Shown here: one piece after another, positions 23,487 to 33,714 of the stretch
How the letters are laid out: every line of letters begins with the position of its first letter
How positions within the stretch are numbered: the stretch's first letter is position 1
Assembly: GCF_000237925.1 (NCBI RefSeq)
Contig: NW_017386114.1
Coordinates: forward strand, 120,242 to 184,241
Length of the DNA: 64,000 bases
Direction: 5' to 3'
Origin: Schistosoma mansoni
Lineage: Eukaryota > Platyhelminthes > Trematoda > Strigeidida > Schistosomatidae
Position numbers and translations under genes: made by a program
The notes under the pieces: model-generated
What the model was told of the DNA's origin: nothing
What the model saw: only the letters and a program-made list of their open reading frames with translations
Databases searched by the model: none

Positions 23487-23658
23487 TGTTCGGACATTCC
23501 ATGTACCTATAAAAAAATTGTCGCTCTGGTTGTAAGAAGGTGCATCGGCCTCATGACTTCCGAAAGAACTCGGCTTTCATCATGAGACGTCATAATTATT
23601 CCTTCTACTCCCAGGGCAGAGTTTAAATGGTTTGAGTCCGCGGACATCGTTGAACTTA

Positions 23659-24559
23659 GAATATATTACTTTTCTTATAGTATAACTAAGTAATATATTC
23701 TTTTTAAAAATACTCCATGTTGCTAGGAAAAAAATCAAGTGAACACAGTTGAATTCTAACTAAGGAGTAAACTTCTACAAACGATACGATTTTATCCAGT
23801 ACACATACAAAATCACAAATTTAACGTAGACTTTTGAGATACTGCCAGAATCAGTCGTACAATCGATAACATTCGTAGTTAGATCAATTATTAACGTTTG
23901 CCCATCATGTTCTTCAAAAAATACCATACAATCGGTGAAACTTGAAGAGCAATGAGCGCACTTCAGGATTGGACTTTTTCAATCTATTTCTCAAAACCTA
24001 GACTAAGTGTTCAGTGTATTATTATTCACCTAAATAAAGCATCTTAACATTATCACACCACACAATACCTTCAATTACTTCCTCATGAAAAGATAACAAT
24101 TTAGTTGACTTAATTATATCATAGATGGAGCTGGTGGAGTCTGATAATTGAATGAAGTATCTCACGAACGACAGACTGACACAACAAACATACACAAGTT
24201 TGGTGGAAATACTATGGAAGGGACGACGGTAGAAACTAATCATTAAATTTATTGCATCTTTGGATTCACATCCCGTAAAAATAAAAAGCGAATCTTTCTA
24301 CTTTTAATACGGATTATTTTCAACTGATGAGAATCAATGAAGTCGTGTGTCAGTGTAAATTCGTTATTATACATTGTTTACAATATATACAGCATATCAC
24401 AACGAGTAACTGAATATCAAAGACCACTCTGAAAAACACTAACGAAGAATAACAAATCAATATAAAACCGTTGAAACATGGGAAAATATATTTGAGATAG
24501 TAGCTAGTTGACACAAAGGTACAAGAGAAAAAGCACACTTATTGACAAATATTACCCAA
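23659..24559. other. Downstream region of SF3A1
   Basis: AT-rich sequence holding the likely SF3A1 3' UTR. Short frames at 24022-24243 and 24350-24538 have no domain. I looked for a minus-strand exon encoding the SF3A1 ubiquitin-like domain and found none. Confidence 0.5.
24248..24253 (-). terminator. Candidate polyadenylation signal for SF3A1
   Basis: AATAAA on the minus strand, 306 bases past the stop codon. It is the first exact hexamer I noticed downstream. Confidence 0.45.
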
Positions 24560-26548
24560 CTATTCTCTCGGTCTTTTTGCTTCCGGTTCCCCATCATTAG
24601 CAGGTGTTGGGGGGGGAAGTGGTGGTGGTGGGATGGGTGGGTGTGGAGGCATGAAACCCGGCATAGCTATGCCGGGTGGAGGTGGCATCCCGGGTGGAAA
24701 TAGACCAGGTGGTAATGGCGGTGGAGCACTGGAAAGCATTACAAGACCAGGAGGAGGTGGGGGCGGTGGAGGTTGTGTAACTCCACTTTGTATTGACGGT
24801 GGTGGCAACAATATTGTCGGCTTATGAAGTACCGAAGGAATAATGCCCAGAGCAGGGAGCACCCCACTTTGAGGACCAATTTTATCGCGAGCAGAATCCA
24901 ATTTCTGTTGAAACTCTAATAAATTCAGCTTATCTTTAACAGTAACTGCTTCTAAGTTTCTTTTGGCAACAACATCTGTAGTAGCAGAGTAACCATCCCA
25001 AATTAGCTTATCAGACTTGAGTATTTCTTGTTCTCCCAATTTCTTGCCAATTTGAATTTCATCAACTCCTACACCGAAAATGTCTGTACGACGCTCAGCA
25101 AGCTGCTTTAAGCTACTATCAATCAGATTTCCCGCAGCATAAACTTGTTCTTGGTCACGTTTCTCGCGAACCTCTCGATCACGCTGTTCAACCCACTTAG
25201 GATCGAGTAGCCCAACCTTAATATGTTTCGGAGCTTGGTTGGCAGGAATCTTCTCGCCAGTGAAAGGTGATACCAAAAGCACAGAATCCTCTGCTCTTCT
25301 AATACTTGTGGCTTTTGGATCGTAGTCATGTCGAATAATGACTTGATCAGAAGACAATGGTACCTGTTTTGTTGATAATTTTGTTTGTTGAACCTGTTCT
25401 TCGGCAATATTCTCATCATCTGATAACTCCATATCATCTTCTCCAGCTATATCAGTCATATTAGTAACAGGTGGGGTTGGGATATCATCACTAACCAGCT
25501 TTTCTGTCTCATCGGGATATGGTAGAGGGCTATGATTGACCAGACCTCGGCCTTTAGGTTGAGAAAATCCAGAAGCTTCATTTTCATCATCTGATTCATC
25601 TAATTCCTGATCACTTGTATCATCATCTATATCAGTTGGCATTAATCCAAGTGAACCGGGGGGTGGAGGGGCTGAGGGCTTCAAAGGAGGCTGAAGACCA
25701 CGTTCTTCGGCTAGTAAGCGTGCTCCAACTTCATCAGGAGTAGTCGGTAAAGGGAAATTACCTGTTTCGTTTGGTTGAAAGTCAACTGTTTCAACAACCA
25801 CGAAGTCGTGCCAATCAATCATTGCGTACGCCACACGTTCACGTTCTGCAGCCTCCTCCTCACGCTTACGTTGACGTTCTTGATACTTATGCCATTCAAC
25901 CCTATATTTTACATCGTCAAGCAGTTGTTTCGGTTTCTCTAACTCGTCCTCTAATTTCGAGATAACATCTTTAGGTGGTATCAAGATTTTAGTGTACTGT
26001 TCCACAAGTTTTGTAAAATAACCAAACATACTGTGCTGAGCACGGAGGAAGTCAAACTGATAATTCCTCTGTTCTCGACTCATTAACTGAGTTAAAAATT
26101 GCCGACCGTTTCTTGCAACAAATTGTGCTGTAAGTTTTATTATGTCAATATCAACTGCATTAATAGAAGGTGGATCGTAAACAAATTCAAATTCGGCTGG
26201 TGGATCCTTGGGAGTAAATGTTTCCTGAATTGATTTTGGAGTATCTTGAGCAAGACGAGCAGCACTAGGAATAGTCAATTTTAGAGCAGCAGGTTCTGGT
26301 GTTCTCCCTTCAGCAAACTCTCGAACCTTGTGTTGATAATATGCGTGGTATGGATCAGCTGGATTCAGAAAATTGAACTTTGGATTACTAATTTCATTTT
26401 GACGAATACGAGATTCAAAGTCTGGACCATTACGTGCTACAAAACTGGCTGTTTTATCGACGATATTCCTTACTTCAGGTGGAGGATATATTATACCAAT
26501 TTTAGGTTGGATAGGTTTATCGCCCTGTTGTTCTTCGACAGGTGACAT
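24560..26548 (-). CDS. SF3A1: Splicing factor 3A subunit 1 (SF3a120/Prp21 homologue)
   Basis: SF3A1 belongs to the SF3a heterotrimer of the U2 snRNP and helps U2 bind the intron branch site in the nucleus. The 662-residue frame has SURP module 1 at about 28-75 (GIIYPPPEVRNIVDKTASF, FLNPADPYHAYY), SURP module 2 at about 134-185 (KLTAQFVARNGRQF), a charged helical segment at 195-245, the conserved DYDP..SPFTGEKIPANQAPKHIK block at about 408-445, and a long proline-rich tail at 570-650. Identity with animal SF3A1 is high and the frame is unbroken. It ends at EPEAKRPRE, where vertebrate SF3A1 goes on to a ubiquitin-like domain; that domain is absent here. The whole frame lies in one exon. TATAG directly before the ATG is a possible acceptor for a 5'-UTR intron or a spliced leader. 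Confidence 0.95.
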   Translation of the reverse strand: MSPVEEQQGDKPIQPKIGIIYPPPEVRNIVDKTASFVARNGPDFESRIRQNEISNPKFNFLNPADPYHAYYQHKVREFAEGRTPEPAALKLTIPSAARLAQDTPKSIQETFTPKDPPAEFEFVYDPPSINAVDIDIIKLTAQFVARNGRQFLTQLMSREQRNYQFDFLRAQHSMFGYFTKLVEQYTKILIPPKDVISKLEDELEKPKQLLDDVKYRVEWHKYQERQRKREEEAAERERVAYAMIDWHDFVVVETVDFQPNETGNFPLPTTPDEVGARLLAEERGLQPPLKPSAPPPPGSLGLMPTDIDDDTSDQELDESDDENEASGFSQPKGRGLVNHSPLPYPDETEKLVSDDIPTPPVTNMTDIAGEDDMELSDDENIAEEQVQQTKLSTKQVPLSSDQVIIRHDYDPKATSIRRAEDSVLLVSPFTGEKIPANQAPKHIKVGLLDPKWVEQRDREVREKRDQEQVYAAGNLIDSSLKQLAERRTDIFGVGVDEIQIGKKLGEQEILKSDKLIWDGYSATTDVVAKRNLEAVTVKDKLNLLEFQQKLDSARDKIGPQSGVLPALGIIPSVLHKPTILLPPPSIQSGVTQPPPPPPPPGLVMLSSAPPPLPPGLFPPGMPPPPGIAMPGFMPPHPPIPPPPLPPPTPANDGEPEAKRPRE

Positions 26549-26560
26549 CTATAAAATCGA
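26549..26560 (-). promoter_or_regulatory. Possible splice or trans-splice acceptor at the SF3A1 start
   Basis: On the minus strand a pyrimidine-containing stretch and TTTTATAG abut the ATG. Schistosome spliced leaders end in AUG and are added at such acceptors, but the site could equally close a 5'-UTR cis intron. Confidence 0.35.
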
Positions 26561-27179
26561 AGTGCAGTGTTAAATTAGGCAATTATTTAAACATTATGCA
26601 CAAATATAAATTTCTGAGTTGTCAGACCATTTAGATAACGAAACTAAAAATAAGATCTGCTAACAAGCATAAACTGACTTGACATCATACCAACAACTAA
26701 CTAGTGTAATACAAGGTAATTCGCCCAACGAATTCCTACAGGATGTATTTTAGATACCAAGAAAATAAACTAAAACCTAAGGGAAATGGATAGCAATTTC
26801 TAGTCATCCCCTTACCTTAATAAAAACTAGGCTTTTGGCTTAGTAAAAAACAAAAAGAAATGTAGGCAGAACCATCGACAAAACGCAATGCAAGGGGAGA
26901 GATGCAACAATTAGGAAATTTATTTCCAAGTTACATTAAACTATGAATCGATGTACGGAGATATGGACCAGTATCACACGGTCAGATGTCAGACAATCGC
27001 CTTAGAGTGGACGATACACTTCCAGCCAGCGATGACTTGAACAGTACCAAGTGAGGTAACCATTAAGTGATGTTTCTTTGTATATGCACCGGTAACAGAA
27101 ATAATAATTTGATAGGTGTCATGAATAAAATTAGATAATTGTTACACGATATCACAAATCGGATATAAGGAAATCTGAA

Positions 27180-27350
27180 CTCTGGCTTAGTAGTCAAGAA
27201 TAACGCTCTCACTGTGTGACCTGTAAGTCAAAAGTTCGAAATTATGTAGGATTATTGGCCTGTATTCCTGAAGAGCTTCAAATCATCACAGGATAGTTGC
27301 TCAGCGATCCTCGGTTTCAACAGTTTTCCCAGTCAATATTAGCCTGTGAT
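27180..27350 (+). repeat. Possible decayed hammerhead SINE
   Basis: TGGCTTAGTAGTCAAGAATA and AAGTTCGAAATT resemble A and B boxes, and CTGAAGAGCTTC with CACAGGATAG follow where the ribozyme part should be. Similarity is weak. Confidence 0.35.
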
Positions 27351-27584
27351 AGTTAATATCTTAAGCTAATAAAAGGTGTATTTATGGGGCAGGAAAAGGT
27401 GTAACAACGTGGTCATTTTAGTCTCATCGGTTTCAGGAATGTAGTCTCTAATGATAGTGTTAACCGATGGTGACAATTAAGGTAAGCATTATTGGGTAGA
27501 ACCTGTTTCTTCCTAAACGTACCTATCGAATACATTAATACCATTTAGTGTAACTGATGACTACTCAACAGAGAAAGCAGGATC

Positions 27585-27585
<1 letters not shown>

Positions 27586-27615
<30 letters not shown>
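27586..27615. repeat. (AT)n microsatellite
   Basis: Fifteen uninterrupted AT units. Confidence 0.95.
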
Positions 27616-27618
<3 letters not shown>

Positions 27619-28739
27619 CTTTTTAATGACCTACCGGATTAGTCGTTCAACATGTAAACCAAGGAAAGAGGTGGGATCTTGGTTGAATATTGTTACGCTT
27701 CGATCCCTGACCTAACTATATTGAACAATAATAATAACCCACCCGAATGCTAAAGCTTATGAAACTAGGAATCTTGGGATGAGAAACTATGGGGATTGTT
27801 GGGTTTTTTCATGCCCTATTCATCCAAAAAATAATAATTTAGTGAAAGCTTAGGAAACCTATGATTCCTTTTACCCGCAAACTTCAGCAGATAAAATTTC
27901 TTTCGCGTTTTTTGTCCCCAGTTTAGTGTTACGATTTTAGTCAAACATCTATATTACTCTACACTAGATTTTTTTTATAAATCCTATTTAACATAGCAAA
28001 ATAGTTTGCAGGCCAAAACCAGGATGCTAGTAAGCGCACACACGATCCTAGAGTGCGTAGTTATTCACTTGAACCTATATGAATAATAGAATGACTGTTT
28101 ATAATCCATTCCATGTGCTTAATGGAAGGTTCTGGTGAGACTGAGGCAGTAAAGTTGTGTTTATATTACAGACAAATAGAAACAGGTATATCACCGTAGA
28201 AACACAAATGAACTGATCCGATTCCTAGCATGACTCAAACGAATGTTACTTGACTTCATGCATCTGTCTCGACATATGACCATTGAAATTAGTCAGTGCT
28301 AAAAAAAATAATTCCAAGAATGAATGAAGGTTGATAGTATTAACCCGCAAGGATCTAAGGAAGAAACAAAATGAACCAGACTTGAACATTTTGCACAGCT
28401 TACAGCCAAGACAAAGAGCTGGTACTTCACGAAGATCTGATGAGACTTTAAAGTTGGGCGGTTAACAACGGACTAGCTCCCAGAATTTCGAAGTGTATTG
28501 TAGTTTATCTAAGACATGTTTCAGACTATGCATATAATTTAGGTAACTCCCCTCTAGTGGTATTCCAAGTTGAAAAATGCCTGGGAGTCTTGATACCCTA
28601 TGATCTTGTCTAACGCTAACTGAGGCGAAACGATTTTCAAACAAACCTTGTACTGATAAAATTGAAACCTATTTTTAGGCAGTTCGACTGAAGAACTTTT
28701 CACTTGATCTTTAAGTTTTATCTGATCCCATTTAGAGTA

Positions 28740-29500
28740 TGGAAGTATAGTGTTCCCGCCCTCACTTCAAAAGGACAAAAACACTTGAATGCATATCAAA
28801 GTGAGCAACGAAATTAGTTCCGGGACTCAAGTCCAAACCTAATGGAGAGCACCTCGAACTACTGAATCTTTACCCACTGGAGTATAGGTATCTCAGAGGT
28901 GATCTAATGCCTCATAGAATCCTAAACACTTTTGGACACCACCTTAGATACTCGCTTAGGCTTAGTAACACCCAGAAATCAGACAGCATAGCAAAATCGA
29001 CTTTAGTCACACCATTTACTATTTAAGAGTAGTCAAATTCTGCAATATGCTGTCAGTTGGAGTGGTCCAAGAGACTTCTCAGAAATCCCTCAAGAACCTG
29101 GACATACATATGTCAAGAATGTTCTTGAAGACCCAGGACAGTAATTCACTATAATCTAATGATGTCTTCTTCTTCTATGGGCTCCTACCTGAAAGCATTG
29201 GCCATCCACTGCTACTAGACACGAAAGCTCATCCAGCGAAAACGGTAAGACCTTTGAGCGACGCCAAAGTGACCTTGCGAATGCCTACTTACCAACTAGC
29301 ATGAGGAATTGGAGCTAGTGTTTCCATTACGAAGCGACATCAGCTAAAATGCCAAAATCCTACTCAGCCAAATGGATGAACGAACTCCGTGCTAAAATCC
29401 AAGACATGTTATCTAATATATGACTGGTTTGTCCATAAATTATAGTCTGCCCGTGGACGTTTTTAATACACCTACCAACATTTGAACTGTTTGAACAAAA
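28740..29500 (+). mobile_element. Decayed CR1-like LINE 3' end
   Basis: Broken frames encode the C-terminal end of a CR1/SR1-type reverse transcriptase: an RATK-like segment, EYRYLRGDL, LNTFGHHL and a K-rich stretch ending in ...SLKNLD. The same region is found at 44925-45345. Sequence around 29180-29240 matches that at 45690-45740, marking the shared 3' UTR. Confidence 0.6.
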
Positions 29501-31085
29501 CTAAGATTGAAAACAATGTTCTTTACTTGTTCCTAATGCGTTATTTAAGTGAACTTTACAACCACAAACACTGTGTCAAACCCCACACACCGACAAAATA
29601 AAGTACCAGTTGTTGCAATGATATTCAAAACAACCACTAGTGTGGAGTACCTACTCATTCAATCCACAATTCTTCGCTTGAGAATCAGACTTTGTGATTC
29701 TTATTTCAGCAAAATAAAATTTCCATAAGTTTTTGCGTTATGTCTCCAGTTTTTATTCTAAAAACGGACACTTTTGAGATTAGGAAGATTTCGCAGAGCA
29801 ACCAAAACAGAAAAATGAAGTGCACATTCTCATAAAAAATAAGGAATAAATAAAGGGCGAACGTACTCAAAAACGCCTTATTTTGTGCCAGAGGATGGTG
29901 GATAGCTAGGAATTTCCCCCTTTTTGTTTTCGTGTGTTTCAATATTCCCCGATTTGTTTACCTTACACTTAACCACATGCCAGATTCCCTACTTTTGCAT
30001 CCGTTTAAGCAGATTCGACTGAAAATTCTATGCTCCTAAACCAAAACTTATTTAACGTTTATCTCTACTTCCACTATAAAGCAAACTTTTGGACAGAGTG
30101 GACTGTATTTAAAAGGTGATACATGACTAAAGACATTTCATGTCAGGAATAATAACAAGGAGACGCTCATCACACATTTTTATAATGATGGGTTTGAATA
30201 ACTTCCGATACAAAGTAAGCTTTGGTAATGTTCGTTAACACTTGACACTGTGTGAAAAGAACAACAATGAAATCCTTTCTTTACAAGTTCGTAATTACAT
30301 AATCTGTTCTCCTTCTACTACCAAATTTTGGTTTATCACTCACCTTGGAAATACCATGGAGTCTCCATGTCGGAAGAAACTGAGTGCATATATTGAGTCT
30401 AAGCTGATTCCTAATGTTTGGGACAAATTATTTCACTTCGTGAGCTGTCAGATAATAAAATGCGAACTGACCTTTGTCCGTACGTGATAAGACAGTCTGA
30501 GGACCTTTACGTTATCATCAGTACTAAACCCCATGACTCATTTGAAGAGCTTGGAGTCGCCATTTTAATAGGTCCTTATAAATACTCATAAGTCCCTACT
30601 TTTCCTGATATTCCGATGTTGTCCTTCTTTTCACAGTAAATAAGCTCAAAAACTGAAAAATACCGTACTTACTACTAATCAAATTACAGTTTAATTACTA
30701 ATGAAAATAAAACATACTGATGGAAAAACTTCCAAAGTGTGCAGCCGTTTTAATCTTCCTACAATGATATTGGCATTATTAGCCATATGACCACCAATAG
30801 CAACAGCTTCTCAGTCATGCATCGTATGTGATGTTAAGCATTATTAAAAAACGCAGTATCTGGAGTGACTTTAGTACTGAGAATTCGTGTTATTTTACTC
30901 CAGTGTGAAGATAATAACTTGTGTTTCAAACAATGGCTTAGGTACTAAAGATTCCTGTTTAGTTATACATGTAAAAAAAACTGCTACGACGGAAAGTTTG
31001 ACTTCTTCGAAACAGAACATGAGTGTAAATTTAGAAAATCGAAACCATCTAAACATCAAAAAGCACTCCCAATCTAGCACATCTA
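29501..31085. other. Intergenic stretch without assigned features
   Basis: AT-rich, with several frames of 60-81 codons lacking domains or splice context. Nothing supportable was seen. Confidence 0.4.
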
Positions 31086-32007
31086 GAGTTCCTGAAGGTA
31101 TCAAGCCTGGGTAAAGGAGGAGGTTTGGGCATGGAGTCAACAACCCCATCCCGTAGAAAACCTTGCTAAACAAAACGCCAACCGGAATAAACAAATTAGA
31201 TCATGTAAACTTTGACCTCCGAATTGAAAGAAGAATTGTGGTGAAATCCAAGCTTCTTCGGAGCTAATGCCCCTTCTAACAACCAGAGCAACAATTTTTA
31301 TAGGTACAAGGAATGTTCGAACAATATGGGATGCTGGGAGGACCAATCAAATTGCCGCGGAAATGAGGAGATACAACTTCAAAACACCACCTGGTGATTG
31401 TCACGATGAAGCTAAAAAAAGCACTGGACAACCGGGGAAACAGCATTACAAAGGTTCAATGAAGCCTTCCTTGGAGACACTGATATACTCAACTAATTCA
31501 AGATAACTCTCAACAACAGGTTCCAAGGCTTACAAGATCTACTCAAAGAAGAGGAAGCTAATGTGAAGGACAGTGGGGAAAGAATCAGAGAAGCACTAAC
31601 TTCATCGTATCGAGAGGTTCTGGGTCGCAAGAAGCATCATCGTAAGGAATAGATCTCTATAGAAACCCTGGTCAAGATTCAGGAAAGCAGGAACAAGAAG
31701 AGAGCAATTAACAACAGTCGAACAAGAGCAGACAAAGCCAGGACACAAGCTGAATACACAGAAGCAAACAAGCAAGTGAAGAAGAGCATTGGGGCTGACA
31801 AGTAGAAATACGTGGAAGAGCTAGTGACAACAGAGGAAAAAGCCGCAAGAGAAGGAAATATGAAACAACTATACGACACGGTGAAGAAACTGGCAGGGAA
31901 ATATAGTAAACCAGAGAGACCAATTAAAGGCAAAGAAGGCGAGCCAGTCACTTAGGTTCAAGAACAGAGAAACAGATGTGTAGAACACTTCGAAGAACTC
32001 TTGAATG

Positions 32008-32392
32008 GACAAGGCTGTTGGGGGGATCCAAAAAAACTCGAAAATAGCTAAAAAGGGCTCTTAAAAGCATCTTATCAAATCAGCGTTCAGTAAAAGTTTT
32101 GCCAGAAACATCGAGAAAGTGGAAAGTCACATGCTGAGTTTCTGACTGGATGATTGCTTATACCACTACTATGTTTAGTAGCATTCCAGAATTTTCCGGA
32201 AACCCAAGGCCATCTAAAATACCATAAAACCCTAGGTTTTCTGTACAGAAACGAACCATTAGAGTAAAGCGTCTTCCTCCATATTTCGCGACTTTCCCTT
32301 CGTGTTCAAGTCGCTGTGTAGATTTAGCCTGGGGGTTACTAGAAGAGCTTAGAAACCAAATCTAGCGTCCGGTTCGAAGACTTATCACAGAC
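32008..32392. repeat. Unidentified insert in the RTE remnant
   Basis: The RTE sequence around GAACTCTTGAATGGAC is interrupted for 385 bases and resumes at CCCACTGAACTC. The insert has no recognised coding, LTR or tRNA features. The same insert is present in the right copy of the direct repeat. Confidence 0.6.
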
Positions 32393-32460
32393 CCACTGAA
32401 CTCACTGGACATCGAAGCAGCCCCTACAGACCTTTCTATAGCTGTTATCCCACCAACAAC

Positions 32461-32990
32461 CGATATATATATGTATGTATATATATATATATTATTTGTT
32501 TAAACACATAAATATTGATACGAAGGAGCACCAGACATATATGCGCCACACAAATCCTATTTGATTTGTGTGAGGGCTGTAATACTGCCCAGGTGCCCAA
32601 ACCGAAACAGGTGGTTTTCTTAGGAGGCCACACCCAGAGCCTTCGACCTAAAGGTCTGATCCACAAGGCAGTGGAGCATTGTAAGGAGATGCAGTCCCAT
32701 GGTAGTCGGTGACCAAAGATTGATTCATACGCCATTTGTTCCCTCAGGATACTGGAGCCCATGTGTAACATTGGTTTGGAATCAGGGTTTTCCAACTCCC
32801 CTAGGTGGACGCTCCGTGTCCACCAACCCGGTTAAAGCGCCGGACATTCGCTTTTCGTCCTCTCAATTTCGTAATTAACACCCCCGACACGAGAATGCGT
32901 TGAGTAGGACTTCCCTGGTAGAGGCTATATACGCGTGGCGATGTGAGAGCATTTCGAGAGGGAGAGCGGACTCTCCCCAATCTCGGCTGT
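32461..32990 (-). mobile_element. TAAA-tailed ~490-bp retroposon (copy in R1)
   Basis: Sense is the minus strand: it starts ACAGCCGAG, ends ..TTTATGTGTTTAAA, and is preceded on the plus strand by an (AT)n tract. ACCAAC lies at both junctions, and the right copy of the direct repeat keeps a longer duplication (ACCAAC[AG]ATCGA), so the element was inserted into the RTE. It contains an open frame that recurs in other copies, with PDSKPM, MGSSILREQMAYE and VWPPK, but no domain is known to me. Confidence 0.8.
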
Positions 32991-33521
32991 ACCAACGATC
33001 GAAGGAATCAGGATGGCCATCAGACAAACTAAGAGTGGAGAAGCGGCAGAATCTGACAATATACCAGTGGAAGCACTATGGTCAGACATAGAAGTAACTG
33101 CAAGCATGCTCTGTATTATATCCAGGAAGATTTGGAAGGAACAAGAAGTGCCGACGGACTGGGAAGAAGGACACCTCATCATGATACCAAGTAAAGGAGA
33201 TCTGACTAAGTGTGAGAACCACAGAGGCATCACACTACTATCGGTACCGGAAAAGGTTCTCAACAGAGCGTTCCCGAACCAGATGAAAGATTCACCAGAC
33301 GCCCGACGTCGAGATCAACAGGCCAGGTGGTGCAAAGACCAAGTCATGACACTACGGATTTTTTGTTGAACAGTTAATTAAATCGAATTCATCACTTTAC
33401 ATCAACTTCCTTGACTATGAGAAAGCATTTGACAGTGTAGATAGGAGAACATTATGGAAACTTCTTCGACGCTATGGTGTACCTGAAAAAAATCGTCAAC
33501 TTCATCCGGAATTCATACGAC

Positions 33522-33714
33522 GGACTATTTTGAGAAGTCGTGCATGGAGGACAGCTGACAGACTCATTCCAAGTGAGGGCTGGAGTCAGACAAGGCTGCT
33601 CACTCTTTCTCTTTCTTTTCTTGGTTGATGATTGGATTATGAAGATGTCCATATCTGAGGTGAAGCACAGTATACAATAGACGGACTATTTTGAGAAGTC
33701 GTGTATGGAGGACA
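33522..33714 (+). repeat. Short internal duplication at the RTE breakpoint
   Basis: A 36-base segment at 33522-33555 (CGGACTATTTTGAGAAGTCG...) recurs at 33679-33714 exactly where the RTE homology ends. Confidence 0.8.

Larger units (their letters stand above)
20594..23643 (-). mobile_element. RTE family A, copy 2, 5'-truncated
   Basis: The TSD ACATCGTTGAACTTA (20579-20593 and 23644-23658) flanks a copy lacking the first ~150 bases of the element; its 5' junction has a few extra bases (GTCCGCGG) next to the duplication. It matches copy 1 without an indel (constant offset 9876) and has the same frameshift near 23266, stop at 22417-22419 and frameshift near 22330. Two residue differences were seen in the RT half (Ser/Pro at 63, Arg/His at 573). 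The separate TSD shows it arrived by target-primed reverse transcription and not by segmental duplication. Confidence 0.93.
26561..28739. other. Intergenic region upstream of SF3A1
   Basis: Contains a possible SINE remnant at 27180-27350 and an (AT)n tract at 27586-27615. I see no credible gene. Confidence 0.5.
31096..33000 (+). repeat. Direct repeat, left copy (R1)
   Basis: Matches 62102-64000 at a constant offset of 31006, then 31010 after an AT tract. I saw almost no differences over the first 1.3 kb and about seven substitutions plus the AT-tract change in the remainder. Upstream of about 31096 the similarity drops abruptly. Confidence 0.92.
31086..33677 (+). mobile_element. RTE family A, decayed copy with two insertions
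   Basis: Begins with the family-A 5' UTR (GGGTAAAGGAGGAGG) and runs through endonuclease and RT sequence with many stops and deletions. At about 32008-32392 an unidentified 385-base insert interrupts it, and at about 32455-32990 a TAAA-tailed retroposon. RT sequence resumes at 33010 (MAIRQTKSGEAAESDNIP, then [13 protein letters not shown] near 33410) and ends near 33677. A nearly identical copy of 31096-33000 is found at 62102-64000. Confidence 0.85.

Noticed and set aside
10711-23643. Segmental duplication as the cause of the two identical RTE copies
   Set aside because: Each has its own TSD, and the flanking DNA is unrelated outside the element.
24633-24827. Glycine-rich plus-strand frame
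   Set aside because: It is the antisense of the SF3A1 proline-rich tail.
32445-32795. 116-codon frame in the TAAA-tailed retroposon as a host gene
   Set aside because: It recurs in other retroposon copies and runs into the AT tract; no independent sign of a protein-coding gene.
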